Positions 55,801-64,000 of a stretch of 64,000 bases of DNA are shown piece by piece. The stretch is from Tolypothrix sp. PCC 7910. Lineage in GTDB: Bacteria > Cyanobacteriota > Cyanobacteriia > Cyanobacteriales > Nostocaceae. Under the pieces are notes generated by a model, which was given only the letters and a program-made list of their open reading frames with translations, was not told the origin of the DNA and did not search any database. A program made the position numbers and the translations under genes. Within the stretch, counting starts at the first letter, position 1; every line of letters begins with the position of its first letter. The stretch is from NCBI RefSeq assembly GCF_011769525.1, contig NZ_CP050440.1, positions 807,501 to 871,500 of the forward strand, read 5' to 3'.

Positions 55801-56762
55801 TTAAATCAGGCTTAGAAACTCTCAGCCTCGCCGCCCAAGCCAAAGACATCGATTTGCACTTTACCATTGCAGAAAATAGCAATAAAGCCTATAGCCTCAG
55901 CGATTTAAACGCAGTACAAAAGCTAGATTCAGAATTTTTAGTCTCCGGCGATGCGGAACGCTTACAACAAATTATTTGGAATTTGCTTTCCAACGCCATC
56001 AAATTTACCGCTCCTGGCGGTAAGGTAGACATCAAGCTAGCGAAAATTGAGGAAAAATTCCAAGGTAATTTAACTAGTTACGCGCAAATTCAGGTAATCG
56101 ACACCGGAATTGGCATTAGTGGCGAATTTCTCCCCTACGTATTTGATCGCTTCCGCCAAGCTGATAGTTCCAGCACCAGAATGCATGGCGGATTGGGTTT
56201 AGGATTAGCCATTGTCCGTCATTTAGTCGAGCTGCATGGTGGTACAGTCCAAGTCTATAGCCCTGGCGAACAGCAAGGCGCAACTTTTACAGTCAAATTG
56301 CCACTTTTGTCAACGGCTAAAAGAGATGTTTCTTTACCTCAAAGCAGCGACGCAGATTCCAGCTTACTCCTGAACTCCTCCCTAGCTGGTGTACGCGTCC
56401 TGATTGTAGATGATGAAGACGATAGCCGAGAATTTATCGCCACCGTACTGCAACAAGTACAAGCCGAAGTCCAAACCGCCCCATCCGCCAAAGAAGCATT
56501 GCAGTTAATTAGCCAGTGGCAACCTGATGTTATTGTCAGCGATATTGGGATGCCACAGGAAGACGGCTACTCATTCATCCGCAAAGTGCGATCGCTCCCC
56601 CCAGAACAAGGTGGAAATATCCCCGCCGCCGCCCTCACCGCCTATGCACGGGCTGAAGACAGAATGCGCGCCATCCAAGAAGGTTATCAACTCCATTTAC
56701 CCAAACCCATTGAACCAGCAGAGTTAGCCACAGTCGTTGCTAGCTTGGTGGGGCGGGGGTAA
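52875..56762 (+). CDS. Membrane hybrid sensor histidine kinase with PAS, GAF and receiver
   Basis: The 1295-residue protein has about seven N-terminal membrane segments to residue 293 (for example AISMFAMIIMVIFAILIWQS). Three PAS domains follow (about 310-435, 450-575, 580-700; DANVIGILFGDIYGGIQQAN starts the first), then a GAF domain (about 715-880), HisKA (His905 in LSHELRSPLNAILGWAQL), HATPase (NLLSNAIKFTAPGGK and GLGLGLAIVRHLVELHGG) and a C-terminal receiver with Asp1223 (VIVSDIGMPQEDGYSFIRKV) and Lys in HLPKPIEP. All catalytic boxes are present, so it should be active. The ligand or stimulus is unknown. Starts at ATG 52875. Confidence 0.95.
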   Translation: MLKVNRLRLQVLAPTTINSLIVQVSSAIAILVGVFVLVGWSFDIEFLKCGCYAHMVTMKANTAVGLILAGVSLWLAQKLNLNQGVKHSTLYYWCSRLCAVAVTLIGFLTVVQYVFGGNLGIDEFLFRDSPHAVLTLHPGRMGFNTALNFMLVGRALELLVHQKTHRSYWYAQILALIAGLISLQAVIGYTYQVSILYGTRYTNSMAIHTAITFFVLCIGIMWTHPNQGLMRVITSNTDSGLLSRRLLFAAIAVPFLLGWLIVLGQKAGGYDTAFAISMFAMIIMVIFAILIWQSAAVVERLSRQRDRVQGELKFYEEKLRSFFDANVIGILFGDIYGGIQQANDEFLAMIGYTREDLLAGKISWNNITPPEYLHLDEQRIAEAQANPNGACTPYEKEYIRKDGTRIPVFIGYVLLGENREESVAFIVNLSERQAAREQILQLNKNLQRRVIELQTLLDVIPIGIGIAEDPQCRNIKVNPAFAKKLGISPENNASLIAPTEQRPNFKVYREGKEVPIDELPMQYCTIHGVEVLDYEFDIVQEDGTTLTLVEYVAPLFDEEGNTRGCIGAFLDITERKQSAQVLRNHQRWLEDVLNLMPRPLLFIEPGTARVTFANRAADELAGGEFPKGIPASEYDKYYHFTDANGMSLPNEQMPGVRVARGERLDSLEVDWHTNQGILSLLVFADTIPAMHGYPATCILVFQDITNIKNTEKALFINNQRLQLLFHTANELLSSQNPVALVDSLFRKIAEQINLDLYLNYLIEDNSGVMHLASSTGISPEIAKEIEYLKVGAAVCGTTAQTRCQTALENVQESTDPKTELIRSLGIKAYFSYPLMAQGQVLGTLSFGSRTRTRFTENQKGMMQAVCDQIAIAMERARLISSLQQQTEQLQEANRMKDEFLAILSHELRSPLNAILGWAQLLRSRNLNPTQTAKALETIERNAKAQTQLIEDLLDISRMIRGKLRLTVATCNLITIIKSGLETLSLAAQAKDIDLHFTIAENSNKAYSLSDLNAVQKLDSEFLVSGDAERLQQIIWNLLSNAIKFTAPGGKVDIKLAKIEEKFQGNLTSYAQIQVIDTGIGISGEFLPYVFDRFRQADSSSTRMHGGLGLGLAIVRHLVELHGGTVQVYSPGEQQGATFTVKLPLLSTAKRDVSLPQSSDADSSLLLNSSLAGVRVLIVDDEDDSREFIATVLQQVQAEVQTAPSAKEALQLISQWQPDVIVSDIGMPQEDGYSFIRKVRSLPPEQGGNIPAAALTAYARAEDRMRAIQEGYQLHLPKPIEPAELATVVASLVGRG

Positions 56763-56839
56763 ACCCCTGCGGGGAATTCAAATCTGCGTACATCAGTACT
56801 GAGTAATTTTTAATTTACTCAGTACTCATGACTCAAAAC

Positions 56840-57808
56840 TTAGTTTGATGAAAGTGCTGGTTGTGCTACCTGAGACTCAGCTTTTTGCTTGAATACACTT
56901 GGTAATTCCGCGCTGAAGGCTTCACCGTGAACAACTTCGGAACGAGAACCATCAACACCTACAGGAACATCACCTGTGATGGTGGTGCGATAAAGCAGAC
57001 GTTCCACATCCAAATGATCCAAATCTTGTGGAGCTAAATGCACCGTGGCGCGGTTGTCCCAGAAAGCTATATCACCACTGTTCCAACGGAAGCGAGCGGT
57101 GTAGGCAGGTTTAGTGACTTGCTTAAAGAACAACTCCAGTAAATACTTGCTCTCGTCTGGGGAGACATTCACAATGCGGGAGACGAAGCCAGGGTTAACA
57201 AACAAAGCTCGTTCACCAGTCTCAGGATGAACTCTGACGACTGGGTGAATGGAAACTAGGGGATTAACAGCAATGCGCTCTTCAAATTTGTTGTTGCGGG
57301 TTTCATATCCCCTCCCATTGAAGCGATGTTCTGCTTTCAATGTATCTGCTAATGCACGTAAGGGTGCAGATAGTCCTTCATAGGCGGCAACAAGGTTACT
57401 CCACTGAGTGTCACCACCAAAACTAGGAACATTCACTGCGCGTAAAACTGACGCGGCTGGTGGGTTAATGGCTGCTGTGACATCTGTATGCCAAGGGCCG
57501 CCAGTGCGGAAACCATACTGGCGTTCATAAAGCTTACGGTCTACAGGTTTGAGTTGAGGAAATCCGGGAACTGGTTCTGGTTCTCCCAAGGGATGAGCGA
57601 AAGTTACTTCGCCAAAACGAGATGTGAACTCGACCTGAGCAGCATGATCGATGTTTTGGTTACGAAAGAATAAGACTTTCCACTTTAATAATGCTTTACG
57701 AATTTCTTGTACTTGCTCGTCAGAAAGAGAGCGGGAAAGGTCTACACCACCAATTTCTGCACCGATGTAACCAGCTACTTGTTTAACTTCTATATGTTTA
57801 TAGCCCAT
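56840..57808 (-). CDS. TauD/TfdA-family 2-oxoglutarate-dependent dioxygenase
   Basis: The 322-residue protein has the Fe(II)/2-oxoglutarate triad: His107 and Asp109 in GPWHTDVTA and His257 in DNRATVHLAP, plus the 2-oxoglutarate-binding Arg about 17 residues after it (VERLLYRTT). AYIGAEIGGVDLS-type N-terminus (VAGYIGAEIGGVDLSRSLSD) and VLFFRNQNIDHAAQVEFTSR are classic. Members release sulfite from taurine or alkylsulfonates, or oxidise other carboxylates. It is divergent from the MFS gene at 58130 with a 20-bp inverted repeat between them. The organosulfur binding protein at 63286 lies some 5.5 kb away. TauD is likely but not proven, so no symbol is given. Confidence 0.93.
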   Translation of the reverse strand: MGYKHIEVKQVAGYIGAEIGGVDLSRSLSDEQVQEIRKALLKWKVLFFRNQNIDHAAQVEFTSRFGEVTFAHPLGEPEPVPGFPQLKPVDRKLYERQYGFRTGGPWHTDVTAAINPPAASVLRAVNVPSFGGDTQWSNLVAAYEGLSAPLRALADTLKAEHRFNGRGYETRNNKFEERIAVNPLVSIHPVVRVHPETGERALFVNPGFVSRIVNVSPDESKYLLELFFKQVTKPAYTARFRWNSGDIAFWDNRATVHLAPQDLDHLDVERLLYRTTITGDVPVGVDGSRSEVVHGEAFSAELPSVFKQKAESQVAQPALSSN

Positions 57809-57980
57809 GAAGATTCTCCAGAGTTTTATCTGTCAGGAGGTGTTCACACTCGCCTATTTCCTGAGAAATGTTGCCGATACCCAATATTTACTAGCAACTT
57901 TTCTATCTTGGGAGCATAACTGACATTATTATACAGTATTCCGATAGATTTAACGTAGTATGCAATCGCTAAATAGGAAT

Positions 57981-58000
57981 TTTCTATATTTGCATAGAAA
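57981..58000. promoter_or_regulatory. Inverted repeat TTTCTAT-N6-ATAGAAA, possible operator
   Basis: Perfect 7-bp arms with a 6-nt spacer (ATTTGC) lie in the 321-bp gap between the divergent TauD-type (start 57808) and MFS (start 58130) genes, 130-170 bp from either start. The symmetric layout fits a dimeric repressor or LysR-type activator site. It is the clearest palindrome in the gap. Confidence 0.4.
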
Positions 58001-58129
58001 CTCTGGTCTATATTTTCTCTGCCAATATCCAGTAGGCAAACGTGTTAGGGCTGACAGACAAGCAAATAGTGATTATTTTACCATCATTAGTTAATCTAAT
58101 TATTAGTAGACCATAATGAAATTTTCCTC

Positions 58130-59401
58130 ATGAAAATTTGGCATAGACAATTCGGGGAAAGCATTAGTAACATCACGTACCATTATTTACCTGCCTTGCG
58201 CTGGCGTAATTTTCGCCTGTTTTTTGGAGGACAGTTACTATCAATGTCTGGGACATTTATGACCCAGCAGTTAACTATTCCTTGGCTGGTATACGATTTG
58301 ACTAAGTCTGCTTGGTTGTTGGGGGTTGCAGGGTTTGTTCAATTTTTACCTACTTTATTACTGATTCCCTTTTCGGGGATATTATCCGATCGCTGGAGTC
58401 GTCGTGACTTGTTAATGTTGGTGCAGATATTGGGAATTAGCGTTTCCTTGGCGTTAACAATTCTGACTTTTACTAAATGGATTACTTTTCCTAGCCTATT
58501 GGTACTGAGTGTTCTCAATGGTTTGCTGAAGGGCTTAGATATGCCCGTGCGTCATACAATCGTTACTGAAACCGTAGACGATCGCGCTGATTGGAGTAAT
58601 GCGATCGCGCTAAATTCAGTCATGTTAAGTTCTTCTTTAGTATTGGGGCCTGCTATGGGCGGGATTTTGATAGCTACTTTGGGGGTAGAATACTGTTTTC
58701 TCTACGATACCCTCAGTTATATCCCTGCCATCCTCACCATACTAGCAATGCGGCTACCAGTTAGACCGATGGAAGCTCTTAGTGGTATTAGAGATACGTT
58801 GCTGAAATTATGGGAGGGATTTGAATATGTCCGCCAATTCTACGCCATTAAAGTCATGTTACTCATGCTGACGTTAAATGGTTTAGTGGGGATGTCTCAT
58901 ATTGCACTTATGCCTGTTTTTGCGGCTAAGGTTTTAAATGGAGATGCAACTACAATGGCACACCTCAGCACCTCAGCGCCTATTGGCTCGTTCCTGGCTT
59001 GTGTGTATTTAAGTATGCGGCGAGGAATTGGAGGCTTAGAGCGTGTAATTGTAGTATCTCAAGTTGCGATCGGTTTAAGTCTGATATCCTTTTCACTATC
59101 ACGTCAAGTCGAGCTTTCCATCATCATACTTGTGTTTACAGGCTGCTTTAGCATCCTACAAATTACGAGTAGCAATATGATTATTCAAACCCTAGTTGCA
59201 GAGGATAAGCGCGGACGAGTTATGAGTTTTTATGCTTTAGCAACGGTGGGTACAATCCCCTTTGGAAATTTGCTAGCGGGAACTTTAGCTGACAAATTTG
59301 GTGCGACTCATGCCTTAATTGTCTGTGGTAGTATAAGCATTTTAGGTGCGTTATGGTTCTCTACACAATTGGCAACTGTAAGACGTTGGATTGACAGATA
59401 A
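58130..59401 (+). CDS. MFS transporter (MFS_3/EntS-like exporter group)
   Basis: The 423-residue protein has about 12 hydrophobic segments and the MFS signature loops: YHYLPALRWRNFRLFFGGQL at the start, FSGILSDRWSRRDLLMLVQI between TM2 and TM3 (the GxxxDRxxRR motif) and EDKRGRVMSFYALATVGTIP in the second half. It resembles the exporter group that includes EntS-type siderophore effluxers. The natural substrate is unknown. It is divergent from the TauD-type gene. The start ATG at 58130 lies after TTTTCCTC, without a strong Shine-Dalgarno site. Confidence 0.92.
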   Translation: MKIWHRQFGESISNITYHYLPALRWRNFRLFFGGQLLSMSGTFMTQQLTIPWLVYDLTKSAWLLGVAGFVQFLPTLLLIPFSGILSDRWSRRDLLMLVQILGISVSLALTILTFTKWITFPSLLVLSVLNGLLKGLDMPVRHTIVTETVDDRADWSNAIALNSVMLSSSLVLGPAMGGILIATLGVEYCFLYDTLSYIPAILTILAMRLPVRPMEALSGIRDTLLKLWEGFEYVRQFYAIKVMLLMLTLNGLVGMSHIALMPVFAAKVLNGDATTMAHLSTSAPIGSFLACVYLSMRRGIGGLERVIVVSQVAIGLSLISFSLSRQVELSIIILVFTGCFSILQITSSNMIIQTLVAEDKRGRVMSFYALATVGTIPFGNLLAGTLADKFGATHALIVCGSISILGALWFSTQLATVRRWIDR

Positions 59402-59406
59402 ATTAA

Positions 59407-59637
59407 TTTTAGATTTTGGATTTTGATTAAAATATACTCAATCTAAAATCTAAACTTTAGCGAATAAGTAACTGTTATTTCAATACGGTTCAGTAGGTTG
59501 GGTTGAGGAACGAAACCCAACATTTCCGCGAGAATGTTGGGTTTCGCTATCGCTCTAACGCCAGTTGCTACAACGGGGGGAACCCCCGCAACGCACTGGC
59601 TCCCCAACCTACAATTATCCTTAACTGAACTGTATTG
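59407..59637. repeat. Nested interspersed repeats after the MFS gene
   Basis: TTTTAGATTTTGG and AATCTAAAATCTAAA (59407-59456) form a hairpin that may terminate the MFS transcript. From 59481 to 59637 an element has CAATACGGTTCAGT and its inverse ACTGAACTGTATTG at the ends. Inside are CGAAACCCAACATT/AATGTTGGGTTTCG and GCCAGT/ACTGGC with a CGGGGGGAACCCCCG core, related to 34620-34660. Confidence 0.65.
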
Positions 59638-59744
59638 GCTTTTATTTTATAAAAACTACGTTTCTATAAAAAAACATCTCCCACTAACCAATAGGTACAT
59701 AGGAGATGATTCATGACACCTAAATGTACAGGAGAAACTTGTGC

Positions 59745-61157
59745 CTATAGCTGATAACTGATTTTGTCATCCCAAGGAGCAGATTTGGTAATTTGCTGCC
59801 ATATAGGACTATATAAAGCTTCGTGTAGTTCGCGTGCTAATACTACCAAACCTGCATAACCAGCATAAGCATGATGACGTTCATGGTTAATATCTAAAAA
59901 CGGAATTCGCGTTTTGAGTGCTGTATATTTATTGCCAGCCCCAGTAATTAAAATATCAGCTTTGGTTTGGTATAACACCTTTAATATTTCTGGGGGAGTT
60001 GTATCAGACAACAGCATTCCATCTGCACCAAGATATTGTTTAATTTTAGCTTTCTCCTCTTCTGTAGTTTTGCCATCTGTAGCTGCAATAACTTCCATTC
60101 CTAAGTCTTGGGCAGCTAAAATAAGTGACCAACTTTTGACACCACCTGTAGAAAGCAGAATGCGCTTTCCTTTTAAATCAGCAAGGTAAGGAGCTAAAGC
60201 AATATCGAGAGCAGCATTTTCTTGAGCAATTAACTTTTCTGTACGTTCTTGCAATTCATAAGCAACAATATTATCTCCCAAAGAGATACTTAATTGTGTG
60301 GCAATATTTCGCAAGCAATTGTTTAAGTTAGCCGCACCATAAAAAGATTCTTCAATATAAGGAATTCCATAGCGCTCTGCCATAGTTTGTGCCATTTGGA
60401 TGGCTACATTTGAGCAAAGCACTACATTTAATTTAGCACGATGCGCATAACAAACTTCTTGATAACGCGCATCGCCTGTAATTTTGGCAAGAACCCGAAT
60501 CCCCATTTTTTGAAATAAGGGTAAGATATTCCAAGTTTCACCTGCAACGTTATAGTCACCAACAATATTAATATCGAATGGTGTAGTAAATTCAGGTTCG
60601 GCTGTGCCAATGACAGCATTTAATAAAACTTCGTTACCGATGCGATTCCCTAAATTTTTACTCCCAAGAAATCCCGGCGCATTGACATAGATAACGGGAA
60701 TATTAATTTGTTGTTTAGCTAGTTGACAGACGCTTTCAATATCATCACCAATCAAAGCAGACAAGCAAGTAGCATAAACGAAAATAGCAGCCGGATGATA
60801 GCGTTGAGCAGCATCTACAATCGCTTTATAGAGTTTCTTTTCTCCACCAAAAACGATATTACCCTCGCTAAAATCGGTAGTAAAAGCAGTTTGGTATAAC
60901 TGCGAGCCTGATGAAAGGCTACCATGATTTGCCAAAGGATTGTGAGTACAAGAAACAGCACCATGTACTAAATGAACAGCATCAGTAATAGCGCCTACAG
61001 AAACCATTGCACCATCAAAAGGGCAATTTCCTTGGGTTGAACCTGGTTGTGGTGGTTTGTTGCAAGTGAGTTTTTTCTTAGCATGAAGTTTTTTCTGGTT
61101 AGCTTTGCAAACAGTTTCGCTAAGTGTTTCTTTAATGACTACTTGAATATTTTTCAT
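59745..61157 (-). CDS. nifE: NifE-like nitrogenase cofactor assembly protein
   Basis: The 470-residue protein matches NifE. The Cys ligands for an Fe-S cluster are present: Cys45 (GNCPFDGA), Cys70 (HGAVSCTHNP), Cys131 (YATCLSALIGDD) and Cys248 (NVVLCSNVAIQMA), the last corresponding to the cluster-contact Cys. NifE and NifN form the scaffold on which FeMo-co is completed. No nifN, nifB or nifHDK is nearby. An isolated gene suggests an extra copy for an alternative nitrogenase, a displaced gene, or a NifE-derived protein with another role. It has its own 970-bp upstream region. ATG 61157 follows TAGGAGAAGC. Confidence 0.85.
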   Translation of the reverse strand: MKNIQVVIKETLSETVCKANQKKLHAKKKLTCNKPPQPGSTQGNCPFDGAMVSVGAITDAVHLVHGAVSCTHNPLANHGSLSSGSQLYQTAFTTDFSEGNIVFGGEKKLYKAIVDAAQRYHPAAIFVYATCLSALIGDDIESVCQLAKQQINIPVIYVNAPGFLGSKNLGNRIGNEVLLNAVIGTAEPEFTTPFDINIVGDYNVAGETWNILPLFQKMGIRVLAKITGDARYQEVCYAHRAKLNVVLCSNVAIQMAQTMAERYGIPYIEESFYGAANLNNCLRNIATQLSISLGDNIVAYELQERTEKLIAQENAALDIALAPYLADLKGKRILLSTGGVKSWSLILAAQDLGMEVIAATDGKTTEEEKAKIKQYLGADGMLLSDTTPPEILKVLYQTKADILITGAGNKYTALKTRIPFLDINHERHHAYAGYAGLVVLARELHEALYSPIWQQITKSAPWDDKISYQL

Positions 61158-62127
61158 GCTTCTCCTAGTGTTGAAGATGATTACAAAACAGCCAATAATG
61201 AAAAGTTAGGAGTATTATTTTCTTCCTATCTATCTCCTATTTTCATTACTTAGGTATTTTGCTTTCTAGTTTCTACCTATCTTTCTAGATAGTGAAAGAC
61301 AAAGTTTATGGGAATTAATTGCTGAAAAATTACAAAAACAGGAACTAATGCAATAGCATTTCCGATAAAACTGATAATTACTCTGATGCATCCTGTATTT
61401 TCATAAAGATATGCATGAGGTACATCATCACCTTTAGCCCCTCAACACAAGGAGATGTAACTCACGAAAACGACAAACACTAATATTTTTTTCACTAATA
61501 TTAGCCTATCTAAATATTAGCATAGCTAAAATAAATTGACTAAAGTCTTGTTTTGATATTTAGAAAACACATATTATCAAATCTTTAGGCAGAATAATTA
61601 GACACATTTATTCTCTGTACCTAATGTTGTGTTTTCTCCTAAAACCAATATATTTAAGTTTTAAATAGTACTTTAATGTGTATGTTATTTAACATTAAAT
61701 ATCAATTTAGTTGAGTTTATTATAGCTAGATTAATTTTAATATACGTTAATTCCATAGTCTAACCGGATTATGCTATAGAATTTATCTTTAAATTTGCAC
61801 AGTAGAGATAGTTTTTACTATACTCCTGAGCTTATGTTTCGATTCTATGCTGGGTGCGATCGCTCTTCTGCTCTAGGATATTTTGCCAAAAGCCGCTTCT
61901 CTCAAGCATTTCGTGATTGACTGTTCCCTATTTCTCATTTATATGCAATTCTTAATCTTGTAGCTGCTAACTCCGATAAATCGATTGATTTACAGTAGTA
62001 TATATACTAGCTTTTGCAACGTCATGCTTATAGCCCTGCAATTCTTTAGGGAAATCATGGTTAAAAGGCTATAGCAATATCACACACAACGTTATTCAGC
62101 ATTTCAACAAAAAGTAGAGCAGACAGT
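61158..62127. other. 970-bp divergent intergenic region
   Basis: Contains the promoters of the NifE-like and aldo/keto reductase genes. A 28-codon frame fragment at 61270-61356 (+) reads LDSERQSLWELIAEKLQKQE and stops; it looks like a lost gene end. The remainder is AT-rich. I see no complete gene, no GTA-N8-TAC NtcA box that I can trust and no repeat. Confidence 0.5.
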
Positions 62128-63132
62128 ATGACCAAATATGTAAATCTTGGCAAAACTGGACTAAAAGTATCGCGTATTACCCTGGGTACGATGACTTATG
62201 GCTCTCGGAAATTACGCGAATGGGTATTAGAAGAAGAAGAAAGTCGCCCATTTATCAAACTGGCTTTGGATTTGGGAATTAACTTCTTTGATACCGCCGA
62301 TGTCTATTCCTTGGGCGCGAGTGAAGAAATTGTTGGGCGCGCCTTGAAAGACTTTGCTCAACGAGATCAAGTTGTGATTGCTACTAAAGTACATGGTAAA
62401 GTTGGCGATGGGCCGAATGATAAAGGACTATCTCGCAAACATATTTTTGACAGTATCGATGCTTCTTTGCGGCGACTACAGACAGATTATGTAGACTTGT
62501 ACCAAATTCACCGTTGGGATTATGAAACACCAATTGAGGAAACTCTAGAAGCGCTGCATGATATTGTCAAAGCTGGTAAAGTCCGTTATTTAGGAATTTC
62601 TAGCGTTTTTGCATGGCAATTAGCTAAAGCTCTCTATACAGCAGATATTCACGGCTTTTCTCGTTTTGTCTCAATTCAAAATCACTACAACCTAGTTTAT
62701 CGGGAAGAGGAACGAGAAGTCATACCCCTCGCCCTCGATCAAGGACTTGGTATTATTCCTTGGAGTCCCTTAGCGCGGGGATTTTTAGCCGGAAATCGCA
62801 GTAAGTCAGAATATGGCGAAACTCTGCGCGCAAAAACTGATGAATTTGCTCATAATCTCTACTATCAAGATTCAGATTTTAAAGTAGTTGAGCGTGTCGT
62901 TGAATTAGCCGGAAAACGAGGCGTTAAACCCACACAAATTGCTCTAGCTTGGATATTACATCAACCAGGTGTGACATCTCCCATCATTGGCGCTAGTAAA
63001 ATAGAACATCTCAAAGAAGCTGCGGAGGCTGTAGATTTAGAGCTTTCTCAAGAAGAACTCAAATTCTTAGAAGAACCTTACACACCCCATCCTATCTTAG
63101 GGCATCAATATCCATCGGGAAATCGTCCGTAG
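62128..63132 (+). CDS. Aldo/keto reductase (KCNAB/YajO-like group)
   Basis: The 334-residue TIM-barrel protein has MTKYVNLGKTGLKVSRITLG at the start and the catalytic tetrad: Asp and Tyr in FFDTADVYSLGASEEIVG, Lys in VVIATKVHGK and His in LYQIHRWDYETPIEE. The C-terminal TSPIIGASKIEHLKEAAE binds the NADP(H) phosphate. It reduces carbonyls to alcohols with NADPH. It is transcribed towards the sulfonate-type binding protein at 63286 with a 150-bp gap. It does not closely resemble the reductase at 35364. Confidence 0.94.
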   Translation: MTKYVNLGKTGLKVSRITLGTMTYGSRKLREWVLEEEESRPFIKLALDLGINFFDTADVYSLGASEEIVGRALKDFAQRDQVVIATKVHGKVGDGPNDKGLSRKHIFDSIDASLRRLQTDYVDLYQIHRWDYETPIEETLEALHDIVKAGKVRYLGISSVFAWQLAKALYTADIHGFSRFVSIQNHYNLVYREEEREVIPLALDQGLGIIPWSPLARGFLAGNRSKSEYGETLRAKTDEFAHNLYYQDSDFKVVERVVELAGKRGVKPTQIALAWILHQPGVTSPIIGASKIEHLKEAAEAVDLELSQEELKFLEEPYTPHPILGHQYPSGNRP

Positions 63133-63285
63133 AGAGAGTACTTTAGTAAATCAAATTTGCTAGATAACAATAGGCAGAGGAAGCAAGAGAGCAGAGGCAG
63201 AAATTTATTCTAGACTGCTCTTTTACTTCTCTTTTCTCTATACATCACTATGTGCTGAAACCAAATCTCATACTCAAGTCCACAG

Positions 63286-64000
63286 ATGACACGATTGAAT
63301 TACACCAAGAAAGCACTTCTTTTAGCTACTGCATTTTTACCCTTGTTGGGTGTTTTTGTCTCTATCCCCTTAGCCAAATCGCAAAGGCCAGCAAATGTTG
63401 ATCTTTCAAAAGTTACTATAGTTTTGGGTGACCAAGTTAATGGTACGCGGGCACTTGTAGAAGCAGCTAAAGTTTTGGAAGGAGTGCCTTATAAATATAA
63501 ATGGGCAAGCTTTCAAGGTGCTGCTCCCCTGTTTGAAGCGTTACGCGCTGGTGCAGTTGATACCGCACCCGCAGGCGATCTCCCCGTAATTACCGCAGCT
63601 TTGGGTCAGACACCTTTGAAAATTTTGGCAACCAGAGTCGGTAATGGAGAATCTCTCGGTATTGTTGTTCGTGGCGATTCTCCTATCAAAAGGGTAGCCG
63701 ATTTGAAGGGTAAGACGGTTGTTGTGTCTTCAGCAAGGGGTAGTGTCTCCCAGTATCAACTATATGGAGCCTTGGCAGAAGCTGGATTGAAACGTAGCGA
63801 TGTAACTGTTAAGTTTGTGCTACCAACTGATGCGTCAGCAGCCTTTTTATCTAAGGCGATTGAAGTCTGGGCGGTATTTGATCCTTACTACTATGTAGCA
63901 CAGCAAAATGGTGGGCGGGTGTTGCGTGATGGCAAAGGTATTAATAGCGCCTTGTCATTTGTCACTGCTAGCGATAATGCTTTGGCTGATCCAGGTAAAC
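63286..64000 (+). CDS. Sulfonate/taurine-type ABC substrate-binding protein, truncated by window edge
   Basis: The ATG at 63286 (MTRLNYTKKALLLATAFLPL) starts a 238-codon frame that is open to the right edge. A signal peptide (to about residue 33, ending SIPLAKSQ) precedes an SsuA/TauA-like domain: VTIVLGDQVNGTRALVEAAK, LFEALRAGAVDTAPAGDLPV, IKRVADLKGKTVVVSSARGS and SAAFLSKAIEVWAVFDPYYY. It likely captures an organosulfonate in the periplasm. It is a second such protein after 21474-22562, of a different subtype (no lipobox seen). Permease genes may follow outside the window. Confidence 0.92.
   Translation, partial: MTRLNYTKKALLLATAFLPLLGVFVSIPLAKSQRPANVDLSKVTIVLGDQVNGTRALVEAAKVLEGVPYKYKWASFQGAAPLFEALRAGAVDTAPAGDLPVITAALGQTPLKILATRVGNGESLGIVVRGDSPIKRVADLKGKTVVVSSARGSVSQYQLYGALAEAGLKRSDVTVKFVLPTDASAAFLSKAIEVWAVFDPYYYVAQQNGGRVLRDGKGINSALSFVTASDNALADPGK

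Noticed and set aside
61158-62127. NtcA or other nitrogen-control boxes upstream of nifE
   Set aside because: I found no clean GTA-N8-TAC with a spaced -10 in the region.

Overview
The window reads as chromosomal DNA of a filamentous, probably heterocyst-forming cyanobacterium (Nostoc/Calothrix/Tolypothrix type). The evidence is the very frequent GCGATCGC (HIP1) octamer, heptameric CCCCAGT/CCCTAAT short tandem repeats, many small palindromic and MITE-like repeats of Nostocales type, a carboxysomal beta-carbonic anhydrase, mycosporine-like amino acid genes, a NifE-like protein, and very large STAND/two-component regulators. I see no tRNA, rRNA, CRISPR array, intact insertion sequence or prophage. 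The genus is inference.

Bases 1-20600 form a signalling and possible conflict island. It holds three caspase-fold (C14) proteases: one cut by the left edge, one intact at 1071-3086, and one broken at 6051-7836 whose NTPase core has been deleted. It also holds two possible cell-wall-related proteins (4289-4993, 11205-11873), an AraC-type regulator with a collapsed receiver (5260-5784), three small proteins of unknown function including a tandem duplicate pair (8030-9202), an HTH plus AAA-like STAND protein (9731-11095), a carotenoid oxygenase (12297-14321), and a 2058-residue protein that ends in an AAA-like domain instead of a histidine kinase (14396-20572). A repeated CTCATA/TATGAG double box occurs in three intergenic regions of this island.

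Bases 20700-28500 carry a thioredoxin-like protein, a sulfonate-type ABC binding lipoprotein, an amidohydrolase and a divergent glutathione S-transferase, then a prohibitin-like SPFH protein, a small membrane protein and a TauE/SafE permease. At 28641-31454 lie mysC and mysD, preceded by only the C-terminal tail of what looks like the mysB methyltransferase. Next come an FAD monooxygenase, ccaA, a DUF1772-type membrane protein, an aldo/keto reductase, a CoiA-like zinc motif/GIY-YIG-like protein and small genes up to 39996.

Bases 40000-57000 contain an S41 protease, a ribbon-helix-helix protein, a large secreted filamentous-haemagglutinin-like protein with about six 62-65 residue tandem repeats, a lipoprotein, an operon of an atypical Nramp-like transporter with two PRC-barrel-like proteins, a GH31 glucosidase interrupted in frame by low-complexity repeats, and a hybrid histidine kinase. 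Bases 56800-64000 contain a TauD-type dioxygenase divergent from an MFS exporter, a stand-alone NifE-like protein, an aldo/keto reductase and the start of a second sulfonate/taurine-type binding protein. The binding proteins, TauD, GST and TauE suggest use of organic sulfur, but no complete transporter is present here.

Much of the intergenic DNA is dispersed repeats. Two MITE-like families can be defined from terminal inverted repeats. Family A (AGGGACTT ends) has three copies, each abutting or overlapping a gene 3' end. Family B (TAAGTARGTCGGYG ends) has four full copies and one tail that supplies a start codon.
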